Source: Oopsacas minuta
Taxonomy: Eukaryota > Porifera > Hexactinellida > Lyssacinosida > Leucopsacidae
Direction of reading: 5' to 3'
Length of the DNA: 59,933 nucleotides
NCBI GenBank assembly: GCA_024704765.1
Contig: JAKMXF010000360.1
Coordinates: 1 to 59,933, forward strand
Shown here: positions 21,622 through 32,742 of the stretch, piece after piece
How positions within the stretch are numbered: position 1 is the first letter of the stretch
How the letters are laid out: each line of letters begins with the position of its first letter
Notes under the pieces: generated by a model
What the model was told of the DNA's origin: nothing
The model's database searches: none
Seen by the model: only the letters and a program-made list of their open reading frames with translations
Program-made: the position numbers and the translations under genes

Positions 21622-24600
21622 CTTGGCATTGCCGAAAATTCGAAAATATATACAGACAAATAATTTGAATGGTGCATAAATGAACAGTTTTGCTTACAGA
21701 GTGCTTCATCAGACTTTAATGAGACACAATAACGCCGGAGTTCGAAAATTAATCCGTCAATTTGTGATTACATTCACACTCAATAACTTTTCGAAATTTT
21801 AGAAATCCTATGATGTTGCAAATTCCACATTATTAAAGAATGAAATCATAATAATATGAGACTTCAGTTATCGGAGAAAAGAATAATCAAGATAATATAG
21901 AATAATTCGCAAGGGTGCAAACAAAATCTCAAAGTTTGTGGCTAGTATAATCGAAATGCCAGCAGAGAAGCGCAAATAGGTTAACCAAGAAAGGATTCCC
22001 TACATCAGAAAACACGCTACTAATACAATTCCTGGAGGGAATCAAAAGTTGCAATGGAATTGTCCAATATTCGATCAATAATGTGACGAATAAATAATAC
22101 ATGGTTAGACATCAAAAATATTTACTTGGTATATAACCGAGTATTATTGGAATAGGCATCAGTGTTTTGTATGCTGCTATTCAAGAATATACATATTCGG
22201 TTCAAGCAGTTTGAACCTGGGAAAAAATATATCTCAACATACTCAATAATTGAAACTATGGTAAGTCTTTAAGTAGTGTATAAATAGTTAAATTCATTCA
22301 TCATTATTTTATGAAATTTCAAATAAAGGACACAATTTTCGAAATATATCCATTATTGCAAGGATAGATCGGTTTCATGGAACAATGGAAATTTAGTAGT
22401 AAAGTTTGACAATTGAATTGCAGTCCCGCTAACCAATATATGATGCGGCCCATGGGAGGATGGCGGGAAGTGTCCTCCAAAGAAATGTCTTTCGATCGCC
22501 AATGAACACGCAGTTTTTAATACTATTAGAAATACAGGTTATAGGAACCCAGATCTGCAGCTACATGACTCTAGTATCATTTGTCAATCAATTACGAATT
22601 TTGTTTCCTTGTGAACTAAAATCTTCGAGTTTTCTCAGGAGATAAGTCACAATTTTTCCAATGAACCAACAACCTTAGGGTATTCTATAAGAATCTAATG
22701 ACATTATATAGACTGAGGAAGTAGAAATTAAATTGACTCTGGTAAACGACATTTGCATTAGAAAATATTAACTGGAGATAGGGGGTTACCAGGACATTCG
22801 CAGTCTCGACATCAACCAATTATAGAGGTTCTACTGTAATGTCAATGGATATAGTGCGAGAAAATTAGGTTTGTAGGTGGAAGTAAATATAGCGCTAGCA
22901 TATTTGGCATCATTCGAACCTGAATTTCATGAAAATTATAAATACTTCGTGTCTACTACCAGGATCCTTCCCAGCAAATTAAATATGCAAAGTTTTGAAA
23001 TTCCTATTAAACAGGGTGTTCAACCAATTCACTAACAAAAGGAAATTGCCGGAATTGATTGCTGGACAAATATAAATTGAAAAACTTGTTCTCATAAATA
23101 GACAATTAATTTATATTTTAAGAAAGAGATAAATGACTACAACTAAATGAAATTCTTTCATAATGAGTATCTTCAATGTTAAATCATTTTAAAGTGTTTT
23201 AGTAGATACAAAAATATTGATAGTCTTCAACTTGAGTTTTTGCTTCGTCTAGAAATTAAGGGATTCGGTATATAGACTTTGATGAAACATTCCGAGGTTA
23301 ACAATATAATGACCTCTGCCACTCGACGGGGACACCTACAATTGACCTGGTTGAATGATAGAATTCCTCTATCTGTATATTACTTTGGGTATCACTCAAC
23401 AACTCAATCTTACGTTATTTAAAACTAATAAACTCCCGAATAAAATCGAAAATTAATGAAACAGATGGTTCTATATTTTTAAGTAATATAATGAAATATT
23501 TGTGATATAATTGGTGAAACATGTACTTGTCATTATATAAATAGCAACTAATCAATTTCAAATTAATCAAATTACTAGTGTGATATTGGTTATCAGTGTA
23601 AACCTACCGGTAGTTCAAGTCGTCACATGTCCATAATTGGAAATATTTTCCCGAGCAACGGAGGCACAGTGGCTTTAAATGGATATCCGTAGCTTTTAGT
23701 GCCTTGGGTACATTAAGAGTGCATAAAATGAATTATGTATCTATAGGTTATTGGATATAACTAGTTGATTCATAGCAAAATCTTTTTGGTATGCCTTTTA
23801 ATTATTGAGTTATGATGACGTAATCACAATATGCAAAACATATACACCAGCGTAAAATCTATCCAGGTTGTAGTTAGGGGTATAAAATCTCTCAGTTAAT
23901 TATGGGTTAATCACTGTTTAAAGTATATTAACTAAATTACGTATTTTAGATGGCTTTTATTCTTCTTGTCATGATGACGTAAGCAAAATTATAAAAGTTG
24001 AATTCCGGAAATATCTGTGTTATTTGAGCTATTTAGATAAAGTATTCACACTAAAATTATGTATCAAGCGATAATGTGTTTAAATTATCAATCAACGTTC
24101 TTTTTAAAGTATTATTACCTGAATAACAATTTTATCTAAGAAACAAAATAGTTAAATTTCAAAATTTGACGTTTTACGCATTCTTGTAGATAAGGGACAA
24201 ACAAGACTTGAATGTTGGAAGAAATATTTGTGGTATCCTTATAATATTGTGGCAGAACTTATACCCTACCTGTAATGTCATTAATCTTCTCAGTATATTC
24301 AACAATCTGTTCTAATTATATTCTGGCAATAGTTATAAATTCTTTGCTCTTTTCCAATAAGCAAACAATATATAAACTAACTGGTTTATCTCCTCTACTT
24401 TAGTCACATCTACAGTAATTTCATTAGGGATACCAAGATTCTCCCCTCCTATTCGATTTGGTTTAGAATAATATTCTGTAAGCAGTTTTGTAATCCAAGT
24501 TGAAATGAGTGTAAGCATTGATAGAGTACTATGATGTGTTCAAAAATTTATGGCAACACTTTTCCTAATAAGAGAACCAAATACATTTGCATTCCCTTGT

Positions 24601-24945
24601 TAACTCATTCTACAAAGCTTCTGAATTGTGTGTGTTCAGGTTTGTCCTGAACCTTTAGCATTAAGGGAATTTTTACCTTATCATTGTAGCAGGAGTAATG
24701 TTCATAAATTCCTTATATTATCACTTTCCCGGATAAAAGGGAGTCCTAAACTAATTCTTCTCCAGACTTCCTGTTCAAAGGACGGAGTCTACGAATTTAG
24801 TAAGAAGGTCTGATATACATTAAAATGTTTAAGGGTAGATAAACTTCGCTCGTATCCATGAAGTCAATTAAGTAACCTAACTGACCTCTGGAGGCAAAAT
24901 TTGAGTTCGAATGGCTTTCGTTACTGACTATGCAGAAGTTGTATA
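21622..24945. other. Rfx intron, part free of recognised elements
   Basis: Two lone transposon-end motifs: TACAGTAGAACCTCTATAAT read on the minus strand from 22837 (pogo/Tc1 MITE type) and ACAGGGTGTTCAACCAATTC at 23011. No coding sequence recognised. Confidence 0.4.
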
Positions 24946-24947
24946 TA

Positions 24948-26255
24948 CGAGGGGCACTCAATAAGTTTTGAGCCTGACTATGTTGCGAGGTCTTATATAA
25001 GTAAACCATTACTTGTTTCGAATAAACATGGGATAAATATACTTCGCTGAAAATCTTGTAACTTTATCTTGTATACTTTTCAGAGAGCAGTAGTTTTATT
25101 ATCTATGGATTCCTTAGTTGCCAAATCCCCAATACAGTTATCAAGGCGTGATATTCGTGCGATAATACTTTTTCAGTTCCAACTTTTGAAAAGAATAAAA
25201 GAATGTCACGAAAATTTCTGTACAGCCTTTCCAAATAACAAGGTATCTGCGGCAACAGTGAAAATATGGTACAGAGAATTTAAGTGTGGGAATTTTCATC
25301 TTGAAGACCAACCCCGCCCTGGACCACCCTCATACGCTGTTACAGAGGGAATTGTAGAGTCAATTGAGGACATGGTGATAGCAGACCCAAATGTTACATA
25401 TGAGAAGATTCAGCACGAAATTGGCATTTCATCGGGGCAGTGCACACCGTTTTACACCAATCCCTTCAGCTACGTAAACTTTGTTCCCGCTGGATCCAAC
25501 ATCAGCATCACCCTGAAGCAGAAGCAGAATCGAGTGAAACGGTGCCATGAAATGTTTAAAAAATTCAACAATGGCAACAGTAGAGATGTTTCCAAGATAA
25601 TAACTGGTGATGAAACATGGATCTATCACTATGATCCTGAAACAAAGCAGCAGAGCCGTCAATGGTGTGAAATTGGAGAAGGTCCCCAAACAAAGGTTCG
25701 CAGAACTCAGTACACCAAGAAACAAATGTATGCAATTTTGGTTAATACAACGGGTGTTAAAACTGTTATACCTCTTGAACCTGGTAAGACAATTAATTCA
25801 ACCTGGCATACAGAGAGTTGTTTGCCTTTAATCATAAAAGCAATAAATTTACAGTGTACTGGCACAGGATTAAGGGGAACTTTTTTGCACCATGATAATG
25901 CCAGGTTCTCATACATAAAAGTGACAAGACAATTCAAAGAAGAATCAGGACTACATATTTTGTCACATACCCTTATTCTCCAGATCTAGCACCCTGCCAC
26001 TTCTGGCTCTTCCCTAGAATACAAAAATACCTTAGAGGCAGAAATTTTTCATCGAATTCTGAACTTAAGGGGGTCCTTAGAGAAGGGATCGGAGTCATCG
26101 ACGAAAATGAATTTATAGAAGCTATTCAAGCTTAGTTTGAACGAATGAACAAGTGTAATCAGGCTAAGGGATGGTATTTCGAATAATTATAGTAAAAATA
26201 AATATAGATTGATGCTTCTTGATACTTAGGCTCAAAATTTATTGAGTATCTCTCG
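24948..26255 (+). mobile_element. Complete mariner (DD34D) transposon in Rfx intron
   Basis: The left inverted repeat CGAGGGGCACTCAATAAGTT (24948 on) follows TA; the right one read in reverse is CGAGAGATACTCAATAAATT (from 26255), matching at about 24 of 28 positions. The second copy of the TA target has become TG. The length is 1308 bp. It lies antisense to Rfx. Confidence 0.92.
25105..26187 (+). pseudogene. mariner transposase with long open frame but altered active site
   Basis: The start is ATG 25105 (MDSLVAKSPIQLSRRDIRAI). The frame is open to 25989: helix-turn-helix SAATVKIWYREFKCG, linker QPRPGPPSYA, then TGDETWIYHYDPETKQQSRQ (first Asp), NSTWHTESCLPLI and LHHDNARFSYIKVTRQF (second Asp). 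A slip near 25960 leads to TYPYSPDLAPCHFWLFPRIQ. Here the third catalytic Asp of the usual APCD is His. Between about 25435 and 25520 the frame yields unrelated residues, while the neighbouring frame gives VHTVLHQSLQLRKLCSRWIQ, so two opposite indels flank a shifted stretch in the DNA-binding half. It is long but surely inactive. Confidence 0.9.
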
Positions 26256-26805
26256 TGCTTATGTAATTGACATACAGGACAGTAATTCAGAAAGACTGGG
26301 ATTGAAAATTACAGCAAATAGTCATCCCTAAAAGAGTGTTTCAACCATAAGTATGAAAGTCCTCTAGTAAACAAAGAGCTCAACCTTTGGCAACCATTAA
26401 ATCCATTTACGTGCTTCGTTGGTAGGTCGCTGGGCGAAGGCTTAGTGCGCCTAGTTTGCACGCAAAAAAAATCAAACATGTTAGTGCTTATAGTAACTAC
26501 GCGACATTGTATACTTGTAAATAAATGCATTGAATAAGAAAATAATGAAAATTTTAAATTTATTATTATCCATTGTTCGTCCAAATACATTTGATGGCCT
26601 TTATAGTAACCCCGTACCTGGAAGGTAACTTTTTGTTAGTAATCTGGGCACTTCGTGCCAGTATCATGAAATTCTCAAAATATATCCAAAATGAAAGTTT
26701 TGATCTTTGTAATGTACTGGGGCGTTCAATAAGTCCTGCAGGTAATATCATAGAATATGATAGAAACACTTACAAACTAATTCACTATATAATATGTTCA
26801 AAGTA

Positions 26806-28085
26806 CAGGGTGTCTAATAAGTTCTGTTATATATCAATTCCCCAATAAGTTCAAATTTATTCATTGTAAAGCCATGAAACCTTCTATTTCTTAGGACCTA
26901 TGTTCCTAATTACACATTACAAATATCATTCAAAATAGCTTCCCTTTTTATGAATTACGAAATTAGTCTACCCCGAAACTGATGGACAGCTTTTCGCAGC
27001 TCCTCCTATGGGATTTTCTGCCATTCACACAACAAACTAACTTTTAGGGACTCCAAACTCTTGTCAGAGTTCGCACAGGCCCCTGCTCTCCAAGTTTGCG
27101 CAAACAGAATAGTCGAGTGGTTTAAATCTGTGCTTGATGGTGGCCATTCACCCTTACTTATGAAATCGATATTTTGCTCTCGGAACCAACCCTGGGTTAC
27201 TTTTGAAGCATGTGCAGGCGCAGAGTCTTGTTGGTAAGTCCAAGAATGGTTTTGAAAGAGCTTCTCACTAGCAGACGCAATTTCAGGCTCCAAGACCAGC
27301 TCTCTATAGGTCTGAGAGTTATTTTAATTCCTTAGGGGGCAAAAATCAGGTTTGTCCGTGAGTCTGCTGACACTCCCTCCCATACCATCAGAGAAAGAGG
27401 CTTCTGGACTCTATCAATGTACTCGATGCTATCTGGGATATCCTGACTTCGAGAAGCAAGTATACGGTCTTTTTGACGATTGCTTGCCACCTTAACGGTG
27501 AACAGCTTCTCATCTGAGAGGAGAAACTGATCTTCAGTCCCAGGAGCGAATCGGGCTTTTAGTTGTATGCATCTTTCGAGTCGCTTACGATGTATGGAGT
27601 CGTTAAGATGTTGTACGTTTTTCCTCTACAACTAATTCCGCATCGTTTCGTGATTGACACAGAATTCACGAGACAGTTTTCGCATTGAACGCCGGGATTT
27701 CTCAGGATTCGACATCTAACACTATTCTTCAGGGCTGGTGTGCGAACGGATCTTGGACGACCAATTCGTTTCCTGTCAGACGCACTCCCAGTCTCTATAT
27801 ACCGTTTTATTGTGCGATAGATCAACATGGGTTTGATTTTATCATTTTTTGGCCTTTTTAGAATTTCACTGTTGATAAACTCAGATTCGTGAAAAGTGAC
27901 AATTTTTGAACGAATTTCTTCTAACATGATTTTCTGGGAAATGATAAACTTGAATTATGTATACTTGGTATAATTCGAAAGAGCACCATAATGCTACAAG
28001 AAATTCTAGGAGATTACTTCATAAGTATAGTAATAGCTACTGTGTAAGGCGCGAAAGTGTATAACAAAACTTATTAGATAGCCTG
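26806..28085 (-). mobile_element. DD37D (maT-like) transposon nested in mariner copy A
   Basis: The left end CAGGGTGTCTAATAAGTTCT (26806 on) and the reversed right end CAGGCTATCTAATAAGTTTT (from 28085) match at 24 of 28 positions. TA lies directly outside on both sides (26804-26805, 28086-28087). Copy B of the host mariner has the uninterrupted site AAAGTAATCCCC with one TA (54563-54564). The insertion splits a Tyr codon three codons before the host transposase stop. Length 1280 bp. Confidence 0.97.
27006..27927 (-). pseudogene. DD37D (maT-like) transposase, broken
   Basis: The N-terminal frame from 27927 reads MLEEIRSKIVTFHESEFINS, KPMLIYRTIKRYIETG (helix-turn-helix), IGRPRSVRTPALK and then loses frame near 27660. 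The DEKLFTV-type block near 27510 is recognisable in another frame. From 27293 it reads WTYQQDSAPAHASKVTQGWF (second catalytic Asp) and KGEWPPSSTDLN. A one-base deletion near 27125 hides the PLDYS motif that carries the third catalytic Asp. With that shift allowed for, 37 residues separate the last two Asp, the DD37D spacing of maT-type elements. Related copies: 47395-48631 and 52151-53484. Confidence 0.85.
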
Positions 28086-28087
28086 TA

Positions 28088-29139
28088 ATCCCCTCCTGCA
28101 GATACACAATTTTTAACCTTTCCACCCACTTGTAAAACACATTTCTGTACTCTTCTTCTGGGATGGATTTGAAGTACTGGTACAGACCCGTTCCGAGTCC
28201 TTGTAATGTGCTAAAATCTTTGCCTTGAAGGTAGATTTTAAGCTTGGAGAATAGCCCAAATCACACGGAGCTAGGTCTAGTGAGTAAGGTGAATGGGGAA
28301 GTTATTCTAAACCTTCTACATCCAAGAAATTGTGGTAAGCTTAGCAGTATGGGGACTGGCGTTATCAATTAAAATCTTCATTCCTCGAGTTCCGGCTTTC
28401 GGGCGGTACTTTTCTATATTGTTTATCAAGTTTGGAAGCACTTGCTGTGTAAAGAAAGTAGCAGTAACAGCCTCGCCACTCTCACAAGGTAATTGTAAGA
28501 CAATTCCATGACTACTGAAGAAGATGGTATACATAATCTTAGGTTTTCTGAGTTCGGGCCTAGGAATTTTCGCCGGTTGTTCGTCGCCCCTCACCCATGA
28601 TCGCTTCTTATACTTGCTATATGGTGTTGAATAGTATACCCACGTCTCGTCACCAGTACTAATTTCTGTTAGGCGTCTAGAATCGCAGTTTTCATAAGTT
28701 TCCAAAGGCTTGTGGCAATATTCAGTCGTACCAACCTTTGATACTCACTGAACTTATGCGGGACTCATTTCCCACAAATCGATCGGTAGCCAAGCTCAGT
28801 CGTCAGAATTATGTGAATAGCTCCCGATGAAATCTCCATACTTTGTTCTAACTGATTGACAATAATGCACTTGTCTTCCATGACCATACTTTCAATGAGT
28901 GCGATATTCTCTGAAGTGGTGACGGATACCGGTCTTCCAGATCGAGGCAAATCTGTGACATCAGCATCACCAGATCTAAAACGGGCAGCCCATCGCTCTC
29001 CAGTAGATCTGGAAGGGCAATCCAAGCACACTATCCCCTGTAACTCGCTGAAGATCTGTACGGGCTGGATCTTGAGTATTGTGCGAAACTCTATGTAAGC
29101 TCGCCATTTGAGGTTGAAATTATCATCCTTAGAAGCCAT
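28088..29139 (-). pseudogene. mariner transposase of copy A, broken
   Basis: ATG 29139 opens MASKDDNFNLKWRAYIEFRT, with a helix-turn-helix (SRSTGERWAARFRSGD), linker LPRSGRPVSVTTSEN and ELGYRSICGK, then TGA at 28767-28765 where relatives have Trp before VPHK. The frame slips near 28720 into a block reading LTEISTGDETWVYYS (first Asp), RGDEQPAKIPRP and ILIDNASPHTAKLT (second Asp), and slips again before LPHSPYSLDLAPCD (third Asp), which follows a TAA. The spacing is DD34D. The nested element removed the natural stop codon. All of these lesions are shared with the copy at 54553-55617. Confidence 0.92.
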
Positions 29140-29329
29140 AAATTCAACAGTCGGTATAAATTACCTATACGTAACTATCTCAAAAATTCATAATTTGTAT
29201 TGAATAAGCTTGAAACTTTCAGCATATGGAGTTTAACTATATGGACTTATAATATATGAATGTTAGATATATACTTGAATGATTCCTGAGATATAACATG
29301 CCCCGCAAGACTTATTGAACTCCCTGATA

Positions 29330-30479
29330 TACAAATGTAATAATTCCATGATTTTGGGTAAAAGCAAATACGTCAGGACAGTGACACATTAAGAGGTAAC
29401 TGAAAACCAAATTTCAATCAATTATCATCCAAAATGGTTGAGTCGTGCCAAATGGTGAGAAATTTTCAAAATCAAAAAGTGTCAATTGCAAATATTTCTG
29501 CCATAGTATTGAAAACCTTCCAATCTTTCTGAGTATAAATCAATTAATTAAGAGAATATATTTTTAGATCCAAAGTTACTTGACATTAGAAAGGCAAATA
29601 ATGTGCCAAACAATTTTAAACAAGAGGAATTTTGTGTAAGAAAATGAAAGTGATCAAAATCATTAATATGCAATGATAATGGAGAAATTATGTATTTGTA
29701 TGAGCTTGTCAGCATCTAGATACTTTACAGAAGAAGAAATGGCAAAATTGTTGGTTGGTTGGCTGATCTGATTAATATATAATGAATCAACAGAAGCAAA
29801 TTAGAAATTCTAAACACTTAGCTACAAAACATAATTACATGCGCATTTATCCAAATTTTAGCGTAAGAAATATATATGATAACCTTCAATAATTGAAGAA
29901 AAAAAGTCACAATTGCAATAAATATAAATGGATAGATGGCACAAGGCGCGCGAGTGGAAAATAGCTTAAATTCAAGCTAGCTATAATATTCCCAACATAA
30001 TCGTTGGGACATGAGGGTACACTAAAATTTTCTAAGGTATATCCGAAACAAAATTTATCTCCGAACAGTGGGAAAAATCCTTAGGATTTTGGTAGAAATT
30101 TCATAACATTAAGAATTTTGAAAGAGATTCGTTCTATTGATGCTTCTTCAAAGGCATGACCATGAAATACTACTGAAATTTCAATAACTATGCATGAATA
30201 TTAATAAATCCCAAATTTCAGTATTGTGGTTTTGAAAATATAAGATAATATTTATAGACGGAAGAAATTTGGATTTGTTTAAGATTGAATAACTAGAAAA
30301 CCTTGACTTCGCAAATTTGGATTCCTATATTTAGAATACAAAGGTTACAAATAAATGAAATTATAACAATACATGCATACGTGAAAATCCCCTAATGCCA
30401 CCTGGTTGCTCACTGTGATTAAACAAACCAGAAATATGTTCCTATCTAATTCATACAATTAATTGTTTTCAAACTAACT
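29330..30479. other. Rfx intron, nothing recognised
   Basis: AT-rich sequence without supported repeats or coding potential; it may include the undetected far end of the hAT element that follows. Confidence 0.4.
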
Positions 30480-31915
30480 AATGCAATTGGTTTTTCAGAG
30501 AATATACTCGAGAGAGAGCATGTTCCCTCTTGAGAGCCAACGAACTTCAGTATAGAACAGCAAATTCTGATGGTCAATATATAATTCTTGGCACAATAGG
30601 TGGAACACACGTGTATTCAGAGTATTGGACTTGATAAAATTAACCATGGTGGCAACATCATCAAGAACAAGTTTTAGATCGGATGGAAGCGTTGTAGACG
30701 CAAGAGCGTATCGGTGTAACATACAGTGATTGTCTTTCGAAACGGGATTCACTGTCTTTACCCAAGCTCGAAATGCCGAATGAATTCCAAGGTATAGCAG
30801 GAGCATCATCTGTTGTGCAAACAGAAACTTTCTTTCAGGATAGTTACAGTCTATCAAAGTAATCAGAGACATGCTGGAAGTCATCTTCTCTTTTGTAGTT
30901 GTTTCCAAGTAATGGCAGAATAGAAACTGTACCTTGAAGTCCCGTCTTTGATGTACCGTGCTAATACCAGTAGTTGTACACACCTAAAAATGTACGTTGA
31001 CTCATCAATTTGAATCCAAAACGTGTTCAACGGGGGGCCCAAAAATCTCAGCAACTACCTGTTCCTCAACGTGATCTGGTATATCTGTATTCGGTGCTTG
31101 ATTGTGTCGTTCGAGAGAGGCAGAGAGACGAGTTTCTTTTCGACGCTATCTCCCAAAATGCAGTACACGATGTCCTTACAACTGGGGAGTATAAGATTTT
31201 CTGCAATCGTATGTGGTTTCTTTTCTTGATCGATTCGCAAAGCCACCATGCACGAGGCACGAAGACCTGCTTGAGTCTATTGACTCAATTGTCATCTGTG
31301 ATTTAGACGGATCCGCTTTACTCCTCCCTCTTGGTGCTTGAAGAAATCTATATCCTTATTGGCAAAGATTTGGGTGGCACCCGCTTAATTGCCGTTTAAG
31401 AAAACTTGGTTTCATCGAGCCCTTATAGCACCGTATAACATATTACACATTGTGTTAGTTTCTGTCCCTCTTTAAATATGGATGTAAATCGATATTTGAA
31501 ATAATCTTCATTATATTTCCGTTTCTTAGCAGATTCAATATGATTTTGTTGATAAAGTCAAGATCTCAAAGAAATACTCTTCCAATTTCCATTTTATTCC
31601 ATTTTATAACAATACGATACACGGGTAGGTGTGATACTCAAATCAATATGAGTTTACACATATGTACGGACAATGGAATCCTTAATTAGCATAACCTCAA
31701 ACAATAAATATTCAAGGGTGATAATAATTAGTGATGAAACTATTGCAACTTTATATATATTAATTATTTGGCATGAAATTACTATCTATGTGCTGAGTCT
31801 GTTGACTTGATGCAGTGTAACTTGAAACATTTATATATGATACTTACAGAATTGATAGGATTATGTGAAATATAGGCGTACCCCAGGCTATGCGTACCCT
31901 AGTTTGAGAACCACT
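30480..31915 (-). mobile_element. hAT transposon (BED-finger type), truncated
   Basis: The right end, read on the minus strand from about 31915, is CAGTGGTTCTCAAACTAGGG, the classic hAT terminus. Coding sequence for a BED-finger hAT transposase follows on the minus strand and stops abruptly near 30480; the C-terminal dimerisation part and left terminus were not found. It lies inside the large Rfx intron. Confidence 0.85.
30495..31465 (-). pseudogene. hAT transposase (SCAND3/ZBED5-like), broken
   Basis: In order: a BED-finger remnant reading GSMKPSFLKRQLSGCHPNL (about 31430); then VVALRIDQEKKPHTIAENLI and LSNDTIKHRIQ (31249 to 31080); then WIQIDESTYIFRCVQLLVLA, where DEST holds the first catalytic Asp region (31015 on). 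A slip near 30950 follows, and in the last frame NHCMLHRYALASTTLPSDLK and FYTEVRWLSRGNMLSLEYIL, the most conserved hAT core block. Stops and at least three frame changes inactivate it. The domain order and the LHRYALAS and EVRWLSRG motifs identify the family securely. Confidence 0.88.
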
Positions 31916-32058
31916 GAGTTAAAGCACCGAGAAAAATAGAAAAATATAACCATAGGCAATATTTTCAATGTTGGGCACTGTACTCAAGTAGAGTAAAAAT
32001 TAATGGTTATATAAATGCTAGAAATCAAAAAATGCATTCTATCATATAGATATTTTTG

Positions 32059-32125
32059 GTTTATGTTTATTAGTATTAGATATTAATATATAAATATTTA
32101 CTATCTAATACTAATAAACATAAAC
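32059..32125. repeat. 24-bp perfect inverted repeat (hairpin) in Rfx intron
   Basis: The left arm 32059-32082 starts GTTTATGTTTATTAGTATTA and its exact reverse complement occupies 32102-32125, with a 19-bp loop. It lies 80 bp downstream of the donor of the 32474-32205 Rfx exon. It may be a short MITE or foldback remnant, or an intronic RNA hairpin. Confidence 0.9.
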
Positions 32126-32204
32126 TTTACAGTCACACTCTCTCGCTCCTACAAAGCTAGAACACCCCGTTGTTCAAACCCATAAGTACATGTATTACTA
32201 GTAC

Positions 32205-32474
32205 CTCTAGCATCGGAAAATTAGTTAATCCGGTTTGCAATGATACTTGAACGGCTTGAAGGTAAATTTCTTGCCAATGTTGTGATAGAGAATCAGTAAC
32301 TTGAGAGTATGTTTCGAGATTAGAATATGTTTCTTGAGGTTGTAAAGGTATATTTTCAATTGCCCCACTAATATCATTACTTACTGCTTGAGAATTGAAA
32401 TCTTGATTAGTGCCAATATCGCCATTATTTCCATCCGTTTTGGAATATAAGACCAGATCTGAATTAATGCGTAG
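32205..32474 (-). CDS. Rfx: Rfx transcription factor, exon following the DNA-binding domain
   Basis: A 270-nt exon (90 codons, phase 0 at both ends) bounded by a good acceptor (TTTCCTTATAG before 32474) and a donor GAG|GTACTA. It starts LRINSDLVLYSK, which corresponds to the segment IRLKPDSPLNRL that directly follows the YHYYG end of the RFX DNA-binding domain. The rest is polar and acidic (DGNNGDIGTNQDF, ETYSNLETYSQVTDSLSQHW), as expected for the variable linker. The phase agrees with the next exon at 21621. Assignment rests on exon structure, phase and the short LRIN similarity, so it is less certain than the last two exons. Confidence 0.65.
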
Positions 32475-32742
32475 CTATAAGGAAATAGAGGATTCAAAGC
32501 AGAATTAAACAGAATAAAGATATATCCGCGTAATTATGTACGAAGATTATATGTATATATTATCACTTCCGTAAGGTAAACAACAGTATATAGTTAGCAA
32601 AATTCACATAAAATCAATTTTTCCAATAAATTTCGAAAAAACAAAAGTTAAAGCACACAAAAAATACCAAAATGATATACAAAAGTGTTCTAAAAATGTG
32701 AATTATAAGCAATCATTGATCACCAAAAATATGTATATTGCA

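Larger units (their letters stand above)
26717..29327 (-). mobile_element. mariner (DD34D), copy A, split by a nested transposon
   Basis: The ends CTGGGGCGTTCAATAAGTCC (26717 on) and, reversed from 29327, TCAGGGAGTTCAATAAGTCT are inverted repeats next to TA. Without the insert at 26806-28085 and the extra TA the element is 1329 bp, close to the 1332 bp of copy B at 54475-55806. The two copies are nearly identical through the coding part. It lies in the 10.6 kb Rfx intron, in the same orientation as Rfx. Confidence 0.95.

Noticed and set aside
24333-24518. Possible extra Rfx exon on the minus strand (61 codons)
   Set aside because: No similarity to any RFX region, and the flanking exons already join in phase without it.
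28856-29098. 80-codon plus-strand open frame, repeated at 55334-55576
   Set aside because: It is the antisense shadow of the mariner transposase N-terminus; its repetition only reflects the duplicated element.
31010-31306. 98-codon plus-strand open frame
   Set aside because: Antisense shadow of the hAT transposase block PHTIAEN to LSNDTIKHR on the minus strand.
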